Below, piece after piece: positions 27,386 to 35,566 of a stretch of 64,000 nt of DNA. Source of the DNA: Alistipes timonensis JC136 (lineage in GTDB: Bacteria; Bacteroidota; Bacteroidia; Bacteroidales; Rikenellaceae); the NCBI RefSeq assembly GCF_900107675.1, contig NZ_FNRI01000002.1:434001-498000 (forward strand), in the 5' to 3' direction. The notes beneath the pieces are model-generated. The model did no database searches. It had not been told where the DNA came from and saw nothing but the letters and a program-made list of their open reading frames with translations. Numbering within the stretch: position 1 is the first letter of the stretch; each line of letters starts with the position of its first letter. The position numbers and the translations under genes are program-made.

Positions 27386-28159
27386 CTACTTCACGATAAT
27401 CAGGTCGACGCCCGCCTCCTCGATGATCGAGACCATCTGCTCGGGAATACGTTCGTCGGTGACAATCACGTCGATATCCTCCAGAGCACAGATGCGGCCG
27501 AAGCCCCGCTGCCCGAATTTCGACGAGTCGGCCAGCACGACCACCTGTGATGCCGCGCGCATCATCCGCCGCGTGAGTTTCGCCTCGTCGATCGTCGAGG
27601 TCGTGATGCCGTGTTCGAGGTCGATGCCGTCCACCCCGAAGAAAACCTTCGAGCAGATGCAGTCGTCCAGCTCGCGGGCGGCCTCCTCACCCAGCACCGA
27701 AAGCGACTTCTTGTGCACCGTGCCGCCCAGCTGCACGACGGCGACATTCTCCGCCTCGTTGAGCAGCACGCCCAGCCGCAGGAACGGCGTAACGATGTTC
27801 AGGTGGTGCCACGCGCGCATTTTGATCTCCTCGGCAAAGGCGTAGACCGTGGAGCCCGAGGCCACGATGATCGAATCGGCATCGCCGAGCATCTCCACCG
27901 CCCGCTGTGCAATGCGCCGCTTGGCGTCGCGGTTGATGTTGTCCTTCACATGCACATCGAGGTCCGCGACATGGGGATTGGCCGGACGCGCACTGCCGTG
28001 CACCTTATATAATAAACCCTTGCTCTCGAGTATTTTGATATCCTTGCGGATCGTCACCTTCGTAACGCCCAGCTCATTGGCCACGTCCGTGATCCGGACG
28101 AACCCGTACTTGTTCAGATTGTCGAGGATGTATTTGTGCCGTTCGGCGATGCTCAGCAT
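27386..28159 (-). CDS. DeoR/GlpR-family transcriptional regulator
   Basis: The 257-residue product has an N-terminal DeoR helix-turn-helix (residues about 5-55, with ITDVANELGVTKVTIRKDI) and a C-terminal sugar-phosphate sensor domain of the DeoR type, with IIVASGSTVYAFAEEI and FFGVDGIDLEHGITT. Family members are repressors released by a phosphorylated sugar or by glycerol phosphate. It has its own promoter, and the adjacent glycerol-phosphate transporter and dehydrogenase suggest these as targets; that is inference. Confidence 0.9.
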   Translation of the reverse strand: MLSIAERHKYILDNLNKYGFVRITDVANELGVTKVTIRKDIKILESKGLLYKVHGSARPANPHVADLDVHVKDNINRDAKRRIAQRAVEMLGDADSIIVASGSTVYAFAEEIKMRAWHHLNIVTPFLRLGVLLNEAENVAVVQLGGTVHKKSLSVLGEEAARELDDCICSKVFFGVDGIDLEHGITTSTIDEAKLTRRMMRAASQVVVLADSSKFGQRGFGRICALEDIDVIVTDERIPEQMVSIIEEAGVDLIIVK

Positions 28160-28189
28160 ATCGGTCGGATATTTAAAGTGTTATCATAA

Positions 28190-28220
28190 TAAAGGTACAA
28201 AAAAGCCGGACGGGTGCAAA
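28190..28220 (-). promoter_or_regulatory. Promoter of the DeoR gene
   Basis: TTTG (28220-28217), a 19-base spacer and TACCTTTA (28197-28190) on the minus strand; the last base differs from TAnnTTTG. Confidence 0.5.
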
Positions 28221-28306
28221 CCCGAATTGCATACGGTTCGGCAAAACATTCCGCCTGATAAAAGTGTCGTAACGACACCAAAGATAAGAAAAGTTTTCAT
28301 ATATCG

Positions 28307-28344
28307 CAAAAAAAGGGTCCGCACCCCTCACGGGCCGGACCCTT
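28307..28344 (-). terminator. Terminator after the OPA transporter gene
   Basis: On the minus strand AAGGGTCCG and CGGACCCTT form a 9-bp stem with a 14-base loop, followed by a run of T. It separates the transporter from the DeoR gene. The rest of 28160-28385 holds the DeoR promoter and nothing else visible. Confidence 0.75.
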
Positions 28345-28385
28345 CCGGACCGCAGTCCGTATCATCTAAAACAGAACGTTTTCCG

Positions 28386-29831
28386 TCATTCAGCCTCAGC
28401 CTCGTAGCCGTCGGCCTTGGCGCCCCACATCAGCAGGAAGACCAGCATGCCCACGACGGCCATGCCGAGGATGCCCACATAGGCCCAACTCCAGCCGTAG
28501 TGCTGAGCGACGTAACCCAAGCCCACGCCCGAAACGAGCGTCGAAGCATAGCCGAACAGCCCCGTGAGGCCGTTGGCCGTGGCGGCAGCCTTCTTCGTAG
28601 CCTGATTCGCCGCAGCGATGCCGATGAGCGCCTGCGGGCCGTAGATGCAGAAACCTGCGGCACACAGCGTGGCGAACAGCAGCCAGATCGGGGCGTCAGA
28701 GGGAAGCTGCCAGAAGAGGAAGACGAACAGCGCGGCACCCGCCATGCAGAAGACGCAGGTGCGGTGCGCACGGCCTTTGAGCCATTTGTCGGTCGCCCAT
28801 CCGGAGAAGAGCATGCCGAGGATTCCGGCGATCTCGAACATCGCAACGAGCCATCCGGCGTGCGACATCGAGACGCCCTTCGACTGACTCAGCAGTGAAG
28901 GTCCCCAGTCCAGCACCGAGAAGCGGACGATGTAGACGAAGAAATTGGCAAAACCCAGAATCCAGATCAGCGGATTCTTAAAGACGTATTTCATCAGGAA
29001 CGCCTTGTGCTCAGCGCCCTTCTTCTCGGCTTTCACCTTGGCGGTCTCGGTGCCTTCCAGCTCGGGAAGCCCCACCGAGGTCGGCGTGTCGCGCAGGAAG
29101 ACGACCAGTCCGATGGCCCCCGCAAAAGCGATGGCCGAAGGTATCCAGAAGCACCATTTCCACGCCCCGACGTGTGCGGCGGCCACCATCACCCGTTCCA
29201 TACCCTCGGCATCGTCGGGTGCGACGCCCAGGTTGGCGGCGATGGTCGCCACGGCATCGGGATCGGCCGTCATGTTGGTCCCCAGCGTGCCCATGACATA
29301 GCCGCAGAGGATCACCACGAGGCCCGCACCGATCGAGTGCGAGGTATTCCAGACCGACATTTTGGTCGCCAGCTCCGTGGGCGGAATCCAATGGGTCAGC
29401 AGACGCGCGCAGGGCGGAAATCCCGTTCCCTGCAACAGGCCGTTGACGACCCACATGACGCCCATGAAGAGGATCAGCGTATTGGTGAACTGGCTGCCGT
29501 CGTGCTGGCCTGTGATCCAGTAGGAGATGTCCTCGCCGAAGCCGAACGCAAAGTTGGCCAGCGCACACAGCGCAAGGCCGACGGCCATGTACCAGCGGGC
29601 GTTCATCCGATCGGCCAGGATACCGTTGGCAAAGCGCGAAAAGCCGTAGATCAGACCGTTCAGGGTGAGGAAGATACCGAGGCTCGTCTTCGAAATACCG
29701 AGGTCGGCCTCGAGGCCGGGCATGGCCAGCGAGAAGTTCTTGCGCACGAAGTAGAAGAGCGCGTAACCGACCATCGTGGCGATGATCGTACGCATCTGCC
29801 AGTACTTAAAGCGCTTGGATTGTTCAGACAT
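28386..29831 (-). CDS. OPA-family organophosphate:phosphate antiporter (GlpT-like MFS)
   Basis: The protein has about 12 membrane segments over 481 residues. FYFVRKNFSLAMP in the first helix is the signature of the organophosphate antiporter family, which includes GlpT and UhpT; the Arg there binds substrate phosphate. LADRMNARW is the MFS loop 2-3 motif. The start at 29831 (MSEQSKRFKYW) is chosen over an upstream Met that would precede the membrane domain by a non-homologous stretch. It lies 110 bases downstream of the G1P dehydrogenase gene, which points to glycerol phosphate as cargo. Confidence 0.85.
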   Translation of the reverse strand: MSEQSKRFKYWQMRTIIATMVGYALFYFVRKNFSLAMPGLEADLGISKTSLGIFLTLNGLIYGFSRFANGILADRMNARWYMAVGLALCALANFAFGFGEDISYWITGQHDGSQFTNTLILFMGVMWVVNGLLQGTGFPPCARLLTHWIPPTELATKMSVWNTSHSIGAGLVVILCGYVMGTLGTNMTADPDAVATIAANLGVAPDDAEGMERVMVAAAHVGAWKWCFWIPSAIAFAGAIGLVVFLRDTPTSVGLPELEGTETAKVKAEKKGAEHKAFLMKYVFKNPLIWILGFANFFVYIVRFSVLDWGPSLLSQSKGVSMSHAGWLVAMFEIAGILGMLFSGWATDKWLKGRAHRTCVFCMAGAALFVFLFWQLPSDAPIWLLFATLCAAGFCIYGPQALIGIAAANQATKKAAATANGLTGLFGYASTLVSGVGLGYVAQHYGWSWAYVGILGMAVVGMLVFLLMWGAKADGYEAEAE

Positions 29832-29864
29832 CATTTCGAAATGAAAGTTAGCAGTTTCAGATTT

Positions 29865-29872
29865 CAAATATA
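29865..29872 (-). promoter_or_regulatory. -7 promoter box for the OPA transporter
   Basis: TATATTTG on the minus strand matches TAnnTTTG exactly; the -33 box is weak. It suggests the transporter can be transcribed apart from the dehydrogenase. Confidence 0.45.
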
Positions 29873-29941
29873 CAACTTTCGGAGCGATATTATGCACGTT
29901 TTCCGTGAAAATTCCGCTTCATTTCCGAAAATCGCCCTCCG

Positions 29942-31333
29942 CTACATTCCCGAAGCGGCCGGAACGCCCCGTCCGATGCTGACCTGCCCGCGGTCTTCGA
30001 CCTGCCAGACGCCGCCCTTGCCGAACAGCCGGTCGAGCCACTCCTCCATCCAGCCGCAGCGGAAAGCCACGTCGACAACCGTATAGCGGCTGCGCATGTA
30101 GGGAATCTTCTCGAACGAAGCGCGGAAGCGGGCGCGCGAAATGCCGATCTGCTCCGGTTCGCAGGGAGCTCCGACCAGCTCCAGCCGGCGGTGAACCTCG
30201 CCGAAGGGGATGATCTGGCTGCGGATACGGCCGCGCAGCTCGGGCCACGCCCGCTTCAGCCGCGTAAGCTGCTCGCGCAGCCCCTCTTTATCGACATACT
30301 TATCGCGGGTCTCTTTCAGGCCGCGGGCCACGAATTCGGGATCGTTGTCGAAAACAGCGCGGATATCCCGCTCGGTCTCCTCCCACGATTTCCATGCAGC
30401 GACGCATTTTTCGACATCCAACTGCTCCACGGGAGCGTCGAGCAGCATCTCGAGGAAAGCCGTCGAGGCGAGCGTACCAATACCGACTTTGAAGCCGTGC
30501 GACACCGAAGCGCCGTTGAACCGCAGGTGTTCCATGTCCCACAGGTGGCTGAACTGGTGTTCGGCGCCCGAAGCCGGGCGGCTCGACAGCGTGGCCTGCA
30601 TGGCAAAGCCGCTCAGCAGCAGCCCTTCGGCCAGTTGCTCGACCTTCGCCACATTGCCGGCATGCACCCCGGCAGGGTCGCAGAGGGCCTCTTTCAGCCC
30701 CTCCTGCACCAATCCGAAGGCAAAGTCGTCCATCTTGTCTGCCCCCACGGCGTCGGCCAGCATCCAGTCGGCCCCGGCGGGAATCTTGGCGATCAGGTCG
30801 GCATAGCCCGAAGCGGACATTTTGGCAGGCGCCGCAGCGGAGATAGACGGATCGAGCACCATGCCCAGCGGTGCAGGACAATCGAAGGTCTGCTTGTTGC
30901 CGTCCTTGGTGACCGAGGCTCCGTAGGCGGTATAGCCGTCCATCGAGGCAGCCGTGCCGACCACCATGTAACGGCGGCCGTTGTGGTGCGAACAAAGTTT
31001 CGTCAGGTCGTTGATAACGCCCGAACCTACGGCGACGGGCACGGCGTCGGTCGCGGCCAGCACGCCGTCCAACTCTTCGACGAACGTCCATTCGGCATAG
31101 AGTTTCGGATCGGTGAAGATGCGCGGCTCGTCCTGCGCGATGCCCGCTTCGGCGAGGATGCGGTGCACCTCCTTCCCGGCCACCCGCCACGTATTGAGGT
31201 CCGCAACCACGAGGGCGCGGCCGGCGGGAAACAGGCTTTTGAACATCTCCGCAGTCTGCGGAAGGGTATCGACACCGATCACCAGCGCTTTGGTGTCGGT
31301 CGTGCGCTGAAGGGCGCTCTCTACTTTATTCAT
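29942..31333 (-). CDS. sn-glycerol-1-phosphate dehydrogenase (AraM/EgsA type)
   Basis: Family members interconvert sn-glycerol-1-phosphate and DHAP with NAD(P). The 463-residue product has VGSGVINDLTK (nucleotide-binding GSG) and VVGTAASMDGYTA, followed by DLIAKIPAGADW with an acidic metal ligand, and a His in the SHGFKVGIGT segment. These match the iron-alcohol-dehydrogenase-like AraM family, not GlpA or GpsA. It is longer than Bacillus AraM, mainly at the C-terminus. The start at 31333 removes a 65-codon non-homologous extension. The neighbouring OPA transporter and HAD phosphatase support a glycerol-phosphate role. Confidence 0.88.
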   Translation of the reverse strand: MNKVESALQRTTDTKALVIGVDTLPQTAEMFKSLFPAGRALVVADLNTWRVAGKEVHRILAEAGIAQDEPRIFTDPKLYAEWTFVEELDGVLAATDAVPVAVGSGVINDLTKLCSHHNGRRYMVVGTAASMDGYTAYGASVTKDGNKQTFDCPAPLGMVLDPSISAAAPAKMSASGYADLIAKIPAGADWMLADAVGADKMDDFAFGLVQEGLKEALCDPAGVHAGNVAKVEQLAEGLLLSGFAMQATLSSRPASGAEHQFSHLWDMEHLRFNGASVSHGFKVGIGTLASTAFLEMLLDAPVEQLDVEKCVAAWKSWEETERDIRAVFDNDPEFVARGLKETRDKYVDKEGLREQLTRLKRAWPELRGRIRSQIIPFGEVHRRLELVGAPCEPEQIGISRARFRASFEKIPYMRSRYTVVDVAFRCGWMEEWLDRLFGKGGVWQVEDRGQVSIGRGVPAASGM

Positions 31334-31392
31334 AATAGCAATTGTGTAAACGAAACATCGCCGGAAATACCGGAGTGCTCTTAAAGCAAAGG

Positions 31393-31400
31393 CAAATATA
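31393..31400 (-). promoter_or_regulatory. -7 box for the G1P dehydrogenase gene
   Basis: TATATTTG on the minus strand lies about 60 bases before the start codon, with a TTTTG about 22 bases further upstream. Confidence 0.5.
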
Positions 31401-31492
31401 AGAATTATTTTCCTTTCAACAACAAAACGCAAGAAAAAATATTTCTTTTCGGTGTCCATTTTGTTTCCATTTCGGTTTTTCCGAGTCAATAA

Positions 31493-31523
31493 TTGGAAAA
31501 AAGAAAATAAAAACATAACTTTG
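31493..31523 (+). promoter_or_regulatory. Promoter of the metallophosphatase-HAD unit
   Basis: ATTG (-33) and TAACTTTG (31516-31523) are about 19-20 bases apart in an A-rich spacer. It is divergent from the dehydrogenase promoter, about 115 bases away. Confidence 0.6.
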
Positions 31524-31548
31524 GGCACCGAACGAAACTACTTTCGCT

Positions 31549-32727
31549 ATGAAACGAATGATCCTGCTGTGGGCCGCCCTCCTGACGACAGCCGCGGCAC
31601 TCGCACAGCCCCGCATCCGCATCGAACACGGCCCCTACCTGCAAAACGTGACGGAAGAGGGTTTCACCGTCATCTGGAGCTCGACGGCGGACGCCGCCGG
31701 ATGGGTGGAGCTGGCCCCGGACGACGGTTCGCATTTCTATGCCGCGGAACGCCCGAAATTCTACGATTCGCACCTCGGGCGCCAGCGCATCGGACGCATG
31801 CACAGCGTGCGCATCAGCGGTCTGCAACCCGGCACGACCTACCGTTACCGCATCATGCAGCGGGGCGTCGTCCTCAACGAAGGCAACAAGCGCGTCATCC
31901 TCGACGAGGGCTACGGCAACGACATTCTCAAACACAAACCCTACACCGTAACGACCCCCGACCCCGCACAGGAGCGGGTCGATTTCTGGGTCGTCAACGA
32001 CATCCACTCGCGCGACTCGATCTTCCGCCGGCTGATCCGCACCGCTCCGGAGGAGAAACCCGATTTCGTCTGCCTGAACGGCGACCTGGCCACCCAGATC
32101 GAGACCCGACAGACGCTCTGGGACGCCTGTCTCGCATCGGCATCGGAGATTCTCACGCCTGCGGGCATTCCGCTGGTCGCCGTGCGCGGCAACCACGAAA
32201 ACCGCGGCGTCTGCTCCGGATGCTGGTCCGATTTCTTTCCCACACCGACCGGGGAGACCTATTATACATTCCGCCGGGGCCCGGCCTTCTTCCTCGTGCT
32301 CGACGGCTGCGAAGACAAGCCCGACAGCGATATCCGCTACTACGGACTGGGCGACTGGGACGCCTACCGCCAGCGGGAGGCCGCATGGCTGAAAAAGGTC
32401 GTCGAAAGCGAGGAGTTCCGCACGGCGCCCGTGCGCATCATCCTGATCCACATGATCCCCGGAGGCGCGTCGAGCTGGTACGGCGAGCAGCAGATCCGCC
32501 GGCTGTTCGTCCCGGAGCTGGTCGGAAAGGGCATCGACGTGATGCTCTGCGGCCACTACCACCGTTACCAGTGGATCGACGACGGCAGCCGCGGGGTCGA
32601 TTTCCCGATCCTGGTCAATTCGAACGTCGACCGCCTCGCGGTATCGGCCGACGCCTCGGGCATCGACCTGAAGGTTTTCGACACCGCCGGCAAACTCGTC
32701 AAACAGCAACGCATCGACAAAAAATAA
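31549..32727 (+). CDS. Secreted purple-acid-phosphatase-like metallophosphatase
   Basis: The 392-residue product begins with a signal peptide (MKRMILLWAALL...ALAQ). A fibronectin-like N-terminal domain follows (residues about 25-110, GPYLQNVTEEGFTV), as in purple acid phosphatases. The calcineurin-like domain shows VNDIHS, NGDLA, RGNHE, the HMIPGG segment and GHYHRYQW, the metal ligands in order. It is probably periplasmic. The adjacent HAD gene begins 9 bases after its stop. It may release phosphate or a phosphorylated compound; the substrate is not readable. Confidence 0.87.
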   Translation: MKRMILLWAALLTTAAALAQPRIRIEHGPYLQNVTEEGFTVIWSSTADAAGWVELAPDDGSHFYAAERPKFYDSHLGRQRIGRMHSVRISGLQPGTTYRYRIMQRGVVLNEGNKRVILDEGYGNDILKHKPYTVTTPDPAQERVDFWVVNDIHSRDSIFRRLIRTAPEEKPDFVCLNGDLATQIETRQTLWDACLASASEILTPAGIPLVAVRGNHENRGVCSGCWSDFFPTPTGETYYTFRRGPAFFLVLDGCEDKPDSDIRYYGLGDWDAYRQREAAWLKKVVESEEFRTAPVRIILIHMIPGGASSWYGEQQIRRLFVPELVGKGIDVMLCGHYHRYQWIDDGSRGVDFPILVNSNVDRLAVSADASGIDLKVFDTAGKLVKQQRIDKK

Positions 32728-32736
32728 AACTATACG

Positions 32737-33600
32737 ATGGAAAACTTTCACGAATACCGCTCCGTCTGGGAGCACGGCGAATTGATGGAGCGCCTGCGCC
32801 GCATCCGCCACGTGGCGCTCGACATGGACGGCACGATTTATATGGGCATGTCGCTCTTCCCCTACACGCAGGCTTTCCTGCGCGGGCTGCGCGAACAGGG
32901 CATCGGCTACTCGTTCCTGACGAACAACCCGTCGAAGTGTATCGACGACTACCTCCACAAGCTCGCGTCGCTGGGCATCGAGGCCACGCGCGACGAGATG
33001 TACACGACGGCGCTGGCCACGATCGACTACATCAAATCCCACTACCCCGCCGCCCGGAGGCTCTTCCTGCTGGGAACGCCCTCGATGATCTCGGAATTCG
33101 AGGCCGCAGGTTTCGAGTCCTGCGCCGATTCGGCGGACGACGTGCCGGACGTCATCGTGGCGGCGTTCGACATGACGCTGCAATACGACCGGCTGTGCCG
33201 CGCGGCATGGTGGGTCAAACAGGGCGTGCCCTATATCGCCACCAACCCCGACCGGGTGTGCCCCACCGACCTGCCGACGGTGCTCGTGGACTGCGGCTCG
33301 ATCTGCGCCTGTCTCGAACACGCTACCGGACGCCGTCCGGACATCACGCTCGGGAAACCCGATCCCAACATGCTCTCGGGCATCCTCGCCCGCCACGGAT
33401 TGCAGCCGTCGGAGATCGCCATGGTCGGCGACCGCATCTACACCGACGTACAGATGGCCCACAACGCCGGAGCGATGGGCGTGCTGGTTCTCTCGGGCGA
33501 GACGACGCTCGACGTGGCGGACAAGGCCGACCCGCAGCCCCACATCACGGCCGACAGCATCGAGATTCTGGGCCGGCTGCTCCGCGAAGCCCACGAATAA
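32737..33600 (+). CDS. HAD-superfamily phosphatase, NagD/AraL-like
   Basis: The 287-residue protein has the four HAD motifs: ALDMDGTIY (motif I), LTNNPSK (II), LGKPDP (III) and MVGDRIYTDVQ (IV), with a large C2-type cap between II and III. This is the NagD/AraL/phosphoglycolate-phosphatase group of cytosolic phosphatases. In Bacillus subtilis AraL and AraM are neighbours, and an AraM-type dehydrogenase is divergent here, which supports a shared pathway. It ends at a strong terminator. Confidence 0.87.
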   Translation: MENFHEYRSVWEHGELMERLRRIRHVALDMDGTIYMGMSLFPYTQAFLRGLREQGIGYSFLTNNPSKCIDDYLHKLASLGIEATRDEMYTTALATIDYIKSHYPAARRLFLLGTPSMISEFEAAGFESCADSADDVPDVIVAAFDMTLQYDRLCRAAWWVKQGVPYIATNPDRVCPTDLPTVLVDCGSICACLEHATGRRPDITLGKPDPNMLSGILARHGLQPSEIAMVGDRIYTDVQMAHNAGAMGVLVLSGETTLDVADKADPQPHITADSIEILGRLLREAHE

Positions 33601-33644
33601 CTACGCATAAAAGGTCTATAAGTCATAACAATAGCCCGATCAGA

Positions 33645-33674
33645 AAATACCGAATCCTTGCGGGTTCGGTATTT
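33645..33674. terminator. Terminator after the HAD gene
   Basis: AAATACCGAA and TTCGGTATTT form a perfect 10-bp stem around a 10-base loop, followed by CGTTTT. Confidence 0.75.
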
Positions 33675-33680
33675 CGTTTT

Positions 33681-33790
33681 ATGCACTATCTTTGCGGAGG
33701 ATGAACCTCCGCTCAGACAGGCTGCGCCTCGGCATAGTCGAATAAATTCGCCTCTGCTCTCGGCTTGCACTGTCTTTGCCGAAGACAAAC
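33681..33790 (+). repeat. Promoter-like repeat before the ZIP transporter gene
   Basis: Two similar segments, GCACTATCTTTGCGGAGG and GCACTGTCTTTGCCGAAG, each contain a -7-like box (TATCTTTG at 33687, TGTCTTTG at 33771). Between them lies CAGGCTGCGCCTCGGCATAG followed by TCGAATAAATTCGCC. This kind of sequence looks like a dispersed Bacteroidales promoter-carrying repeat; I recognise the style but cannot confirm copy number. It probably drives the downstream transporter genes. Confidence 0.5.
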
Positions 33791-33804
33791 ATAAAACGAT
33801 TCGT

Positions 33805-34608
33805 ATGGAAGAACCCAATATCCTGATCCCCCTGCTGCTGACGCTCGGCGCGGGTCTTGCGACGGGCATCGGCAGCGCCATCGCCTTTTTCGCCAAACGC
33901 ACCAACAAACGGCTGCTGTCGTTCTCGCTGGGCCTGTCGGGCGGCGTGATGATCTACGTCTCGTTCGTCGAGCTGTTCCAGCAGGCCAACATTTCCCTCA
34001 CGGCGGAATGGGGTCCCCGTCTCGGCACGGTCGTCACCGTGGCGAGTTTCTTCGCGGGCATCCTGCTGATCGGCATCATCGACCGGCTGGTGCCCTCGTT
34101 CGAAAACCCCCACGAGGCCCACAGCGTCGAGGAGATGGACCACCAGCCCCGCAACCCCAAACTGATGCGCATGGGCGTGATGACGGCGCTGGCCATCGGC
34201 ATCCACAACTTCCCCGAAGGCATCGCCACCTTCACCTCGGCCGTGGACAACATGGCCCTCGGCGTGGCGATCGCCGTGGCCATCGCCATTCACAACATCC
34301 CCGAGGGAATCGCCGTGTCGATCCCGATCTACTACGCCACGGGCGACCGCAGGAAGGCCTTCCGGCTGTCGCTGCTGTCGGGACTCGCCGAGCCGGTGGG
34401 CGCCGTGCTGGCCTATCTGGTGCTGATGCCCTTTATGTCCCCGACGCTGATGGGGTGCATCCTCGCGGGCGTGGCGGGCATCATGGTCTTCATCTCGATC
34501 GACGAACTGCTTCCCGCGGCCCGCGAATACGGCGAGGCGCATATCTCCATCTACGGCGTGGTGGCCGGCATGGCCCTGATGGCCGTAAGTCTTATCATGC
34601 TCGCTTAA
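33805..34608 (+). CDS. zupT: ZIP-family metal transporter
   Basis: The 267-residue membrane protein carries HNFPEGIATF and HNIPEGIAVSIPIYYATG, the two ZIP helix motifs with metal-binding His and Glu residues, as in ZupT (zinc and other divalent metal uptake). The start at 33805 is the first Met before the first hydrophobic helix; the open frame further upstream reads through the promoter repeat. The CaCA antiporter follows after 4 bases, so the two are likely co-transcribed. Confidence 0.92.
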   Translation: MEEPNILIPLLLTLGAGLATGIGSAIAFFAKRTNKRLLSFSLGLSGGVMIYVSFVELFQQANISLTAEWGPRLGTVVTVASFFAGILLIGIIDRLVPSFENPHEAHSVEEMDHQPRNPKLMRMGVMTALAIGIHNFPEGIATFTSAVDNMALGVAIAVAIAIHNIPEGIAVSIPIYYATGDRRKAFRLSLLSGLAEPVGAVLAYLVLMPFMSPTLMGCILAGVAGIMVFISIDELLPAAREYGEAHISIYGVVAGMALMAVSLIMLA

Positions 34609-34612
34609 AACT

Positions 34613-35566
34613 ATGGATATCCTGCTATTGATCGTCGGGCTGGGGCTGATCCTCGCCGGCGCGAATTTTCTCACGGACGGCTCCGCGGCGCTGGCACAGC
34701 GCTTCCGGGTGCCGGAGTTCATCATCGGACTGACGGTGGTGGCCGTCGGCACCTCGACGCCCGAACTGGTCGTGTCGGTGCTCTCGGCCATCGGAGGCCA
34801 GAGCGACGTGGCGATCGGCAACGTCGTGGGATCGAACATCTTCAACGTCTTCGTCATCCTGGGCGTCTGCGCCCTGATACGTCCCGTACCGCTCACGGCG
34901 GGGAACATCCGCCGCGACATCCCGTTCGGGGTGCTCGTGTCGTTGCTGCTGCTGGCGCTGGCCCAGGATTCGCTCTTCTGCAAAACGGCGGCGGACCGCA
35001 TCGGGCGCATCGACGGCGCGGTGATGATCGGGCTTTACGTCGCATTGATGTGGTACACGATCCGGAAGACGAAGCGCCCCGAAGCGGCAGCTCCGACGGA
35101 AAGTTCCAAAGCACCGATGCCCGGATGGCTGATGTCCGTGATGATCGTCGGGGGACTCGCCGGGCTGGTCTTCGGCGGCGAGATGTTCCTCCGCAGCGCC
35201 ACGTCGATAGCCCGCAGTCTGGGAATCAGCGAATCGGTGATCGCCATCACGCTCGTGGCGGGCGGCACGTCGCTGCCCGAACTGGCCTCGTCGCTCGTGT
35301 CGCTGTTCAAAGGCAAAGCCGACATGGCGCTGGGTAACGTCATCGGATCGAACATCGCCAACATCCTGCTGATCCTGGGTGTGAGCGCCACGATAAATCC
35401 GCTCTCGATGGGCGGCATCACGGTCCGGGACCTGCTGATGGTCCTGCTGAGTTCGGTCGTGGTGTTCCTCGCGGCCTTCACCTTCAAACGCAAGGCCGTC
35501 GACCGCTGGGAGGGAACGTTGTTCGTGGCAATTTACATCGCCTATATCTGGTATTTGATCAGGTAA
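34613..35566 (+). CDS. CaCA-family Na+/Ca2+ exchanger-like protein
   Basis: The 317-residue membrane protein has two inverted repeats with the alpha motifs VGTSTPELVVS in the first half and GGTSLPELASS in the second, each followed by a GNVVGSN/GNVIGSN segment. This is the YrbG-type calcium/cation antiporter layout. Its 3' end overlaps the 3' end of convergent mutY by 25 bases. Confidence 0.92.
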   Translation: MDILLLIVGLGLILAGANFLTDGSAALAQRFRVPEFIIGLTVVAVGTSTPELVVSVLSAIGGQSDVAIGNVVGSNIFNVFVILGVCALIRPVPLTAGNIRRDIPFGVLVSLLLLALAQDSLFCKTAADRIGRIDGAVMIGLYVALMWYTIRKTKRPEAAAPTESSKAPMPGWLMSVMIVGGLAGLVFGGEMFLRSATSIARSLGISESVIAITLVAGGTSLPELASSLVSLFKGKADMALGNVIGSNIANILLILGVSATINPLSMGGITVRDLLMVLLSSVVVFLAAFTFKRKAVDRWEGTLFVAIYIAYIWYLIR

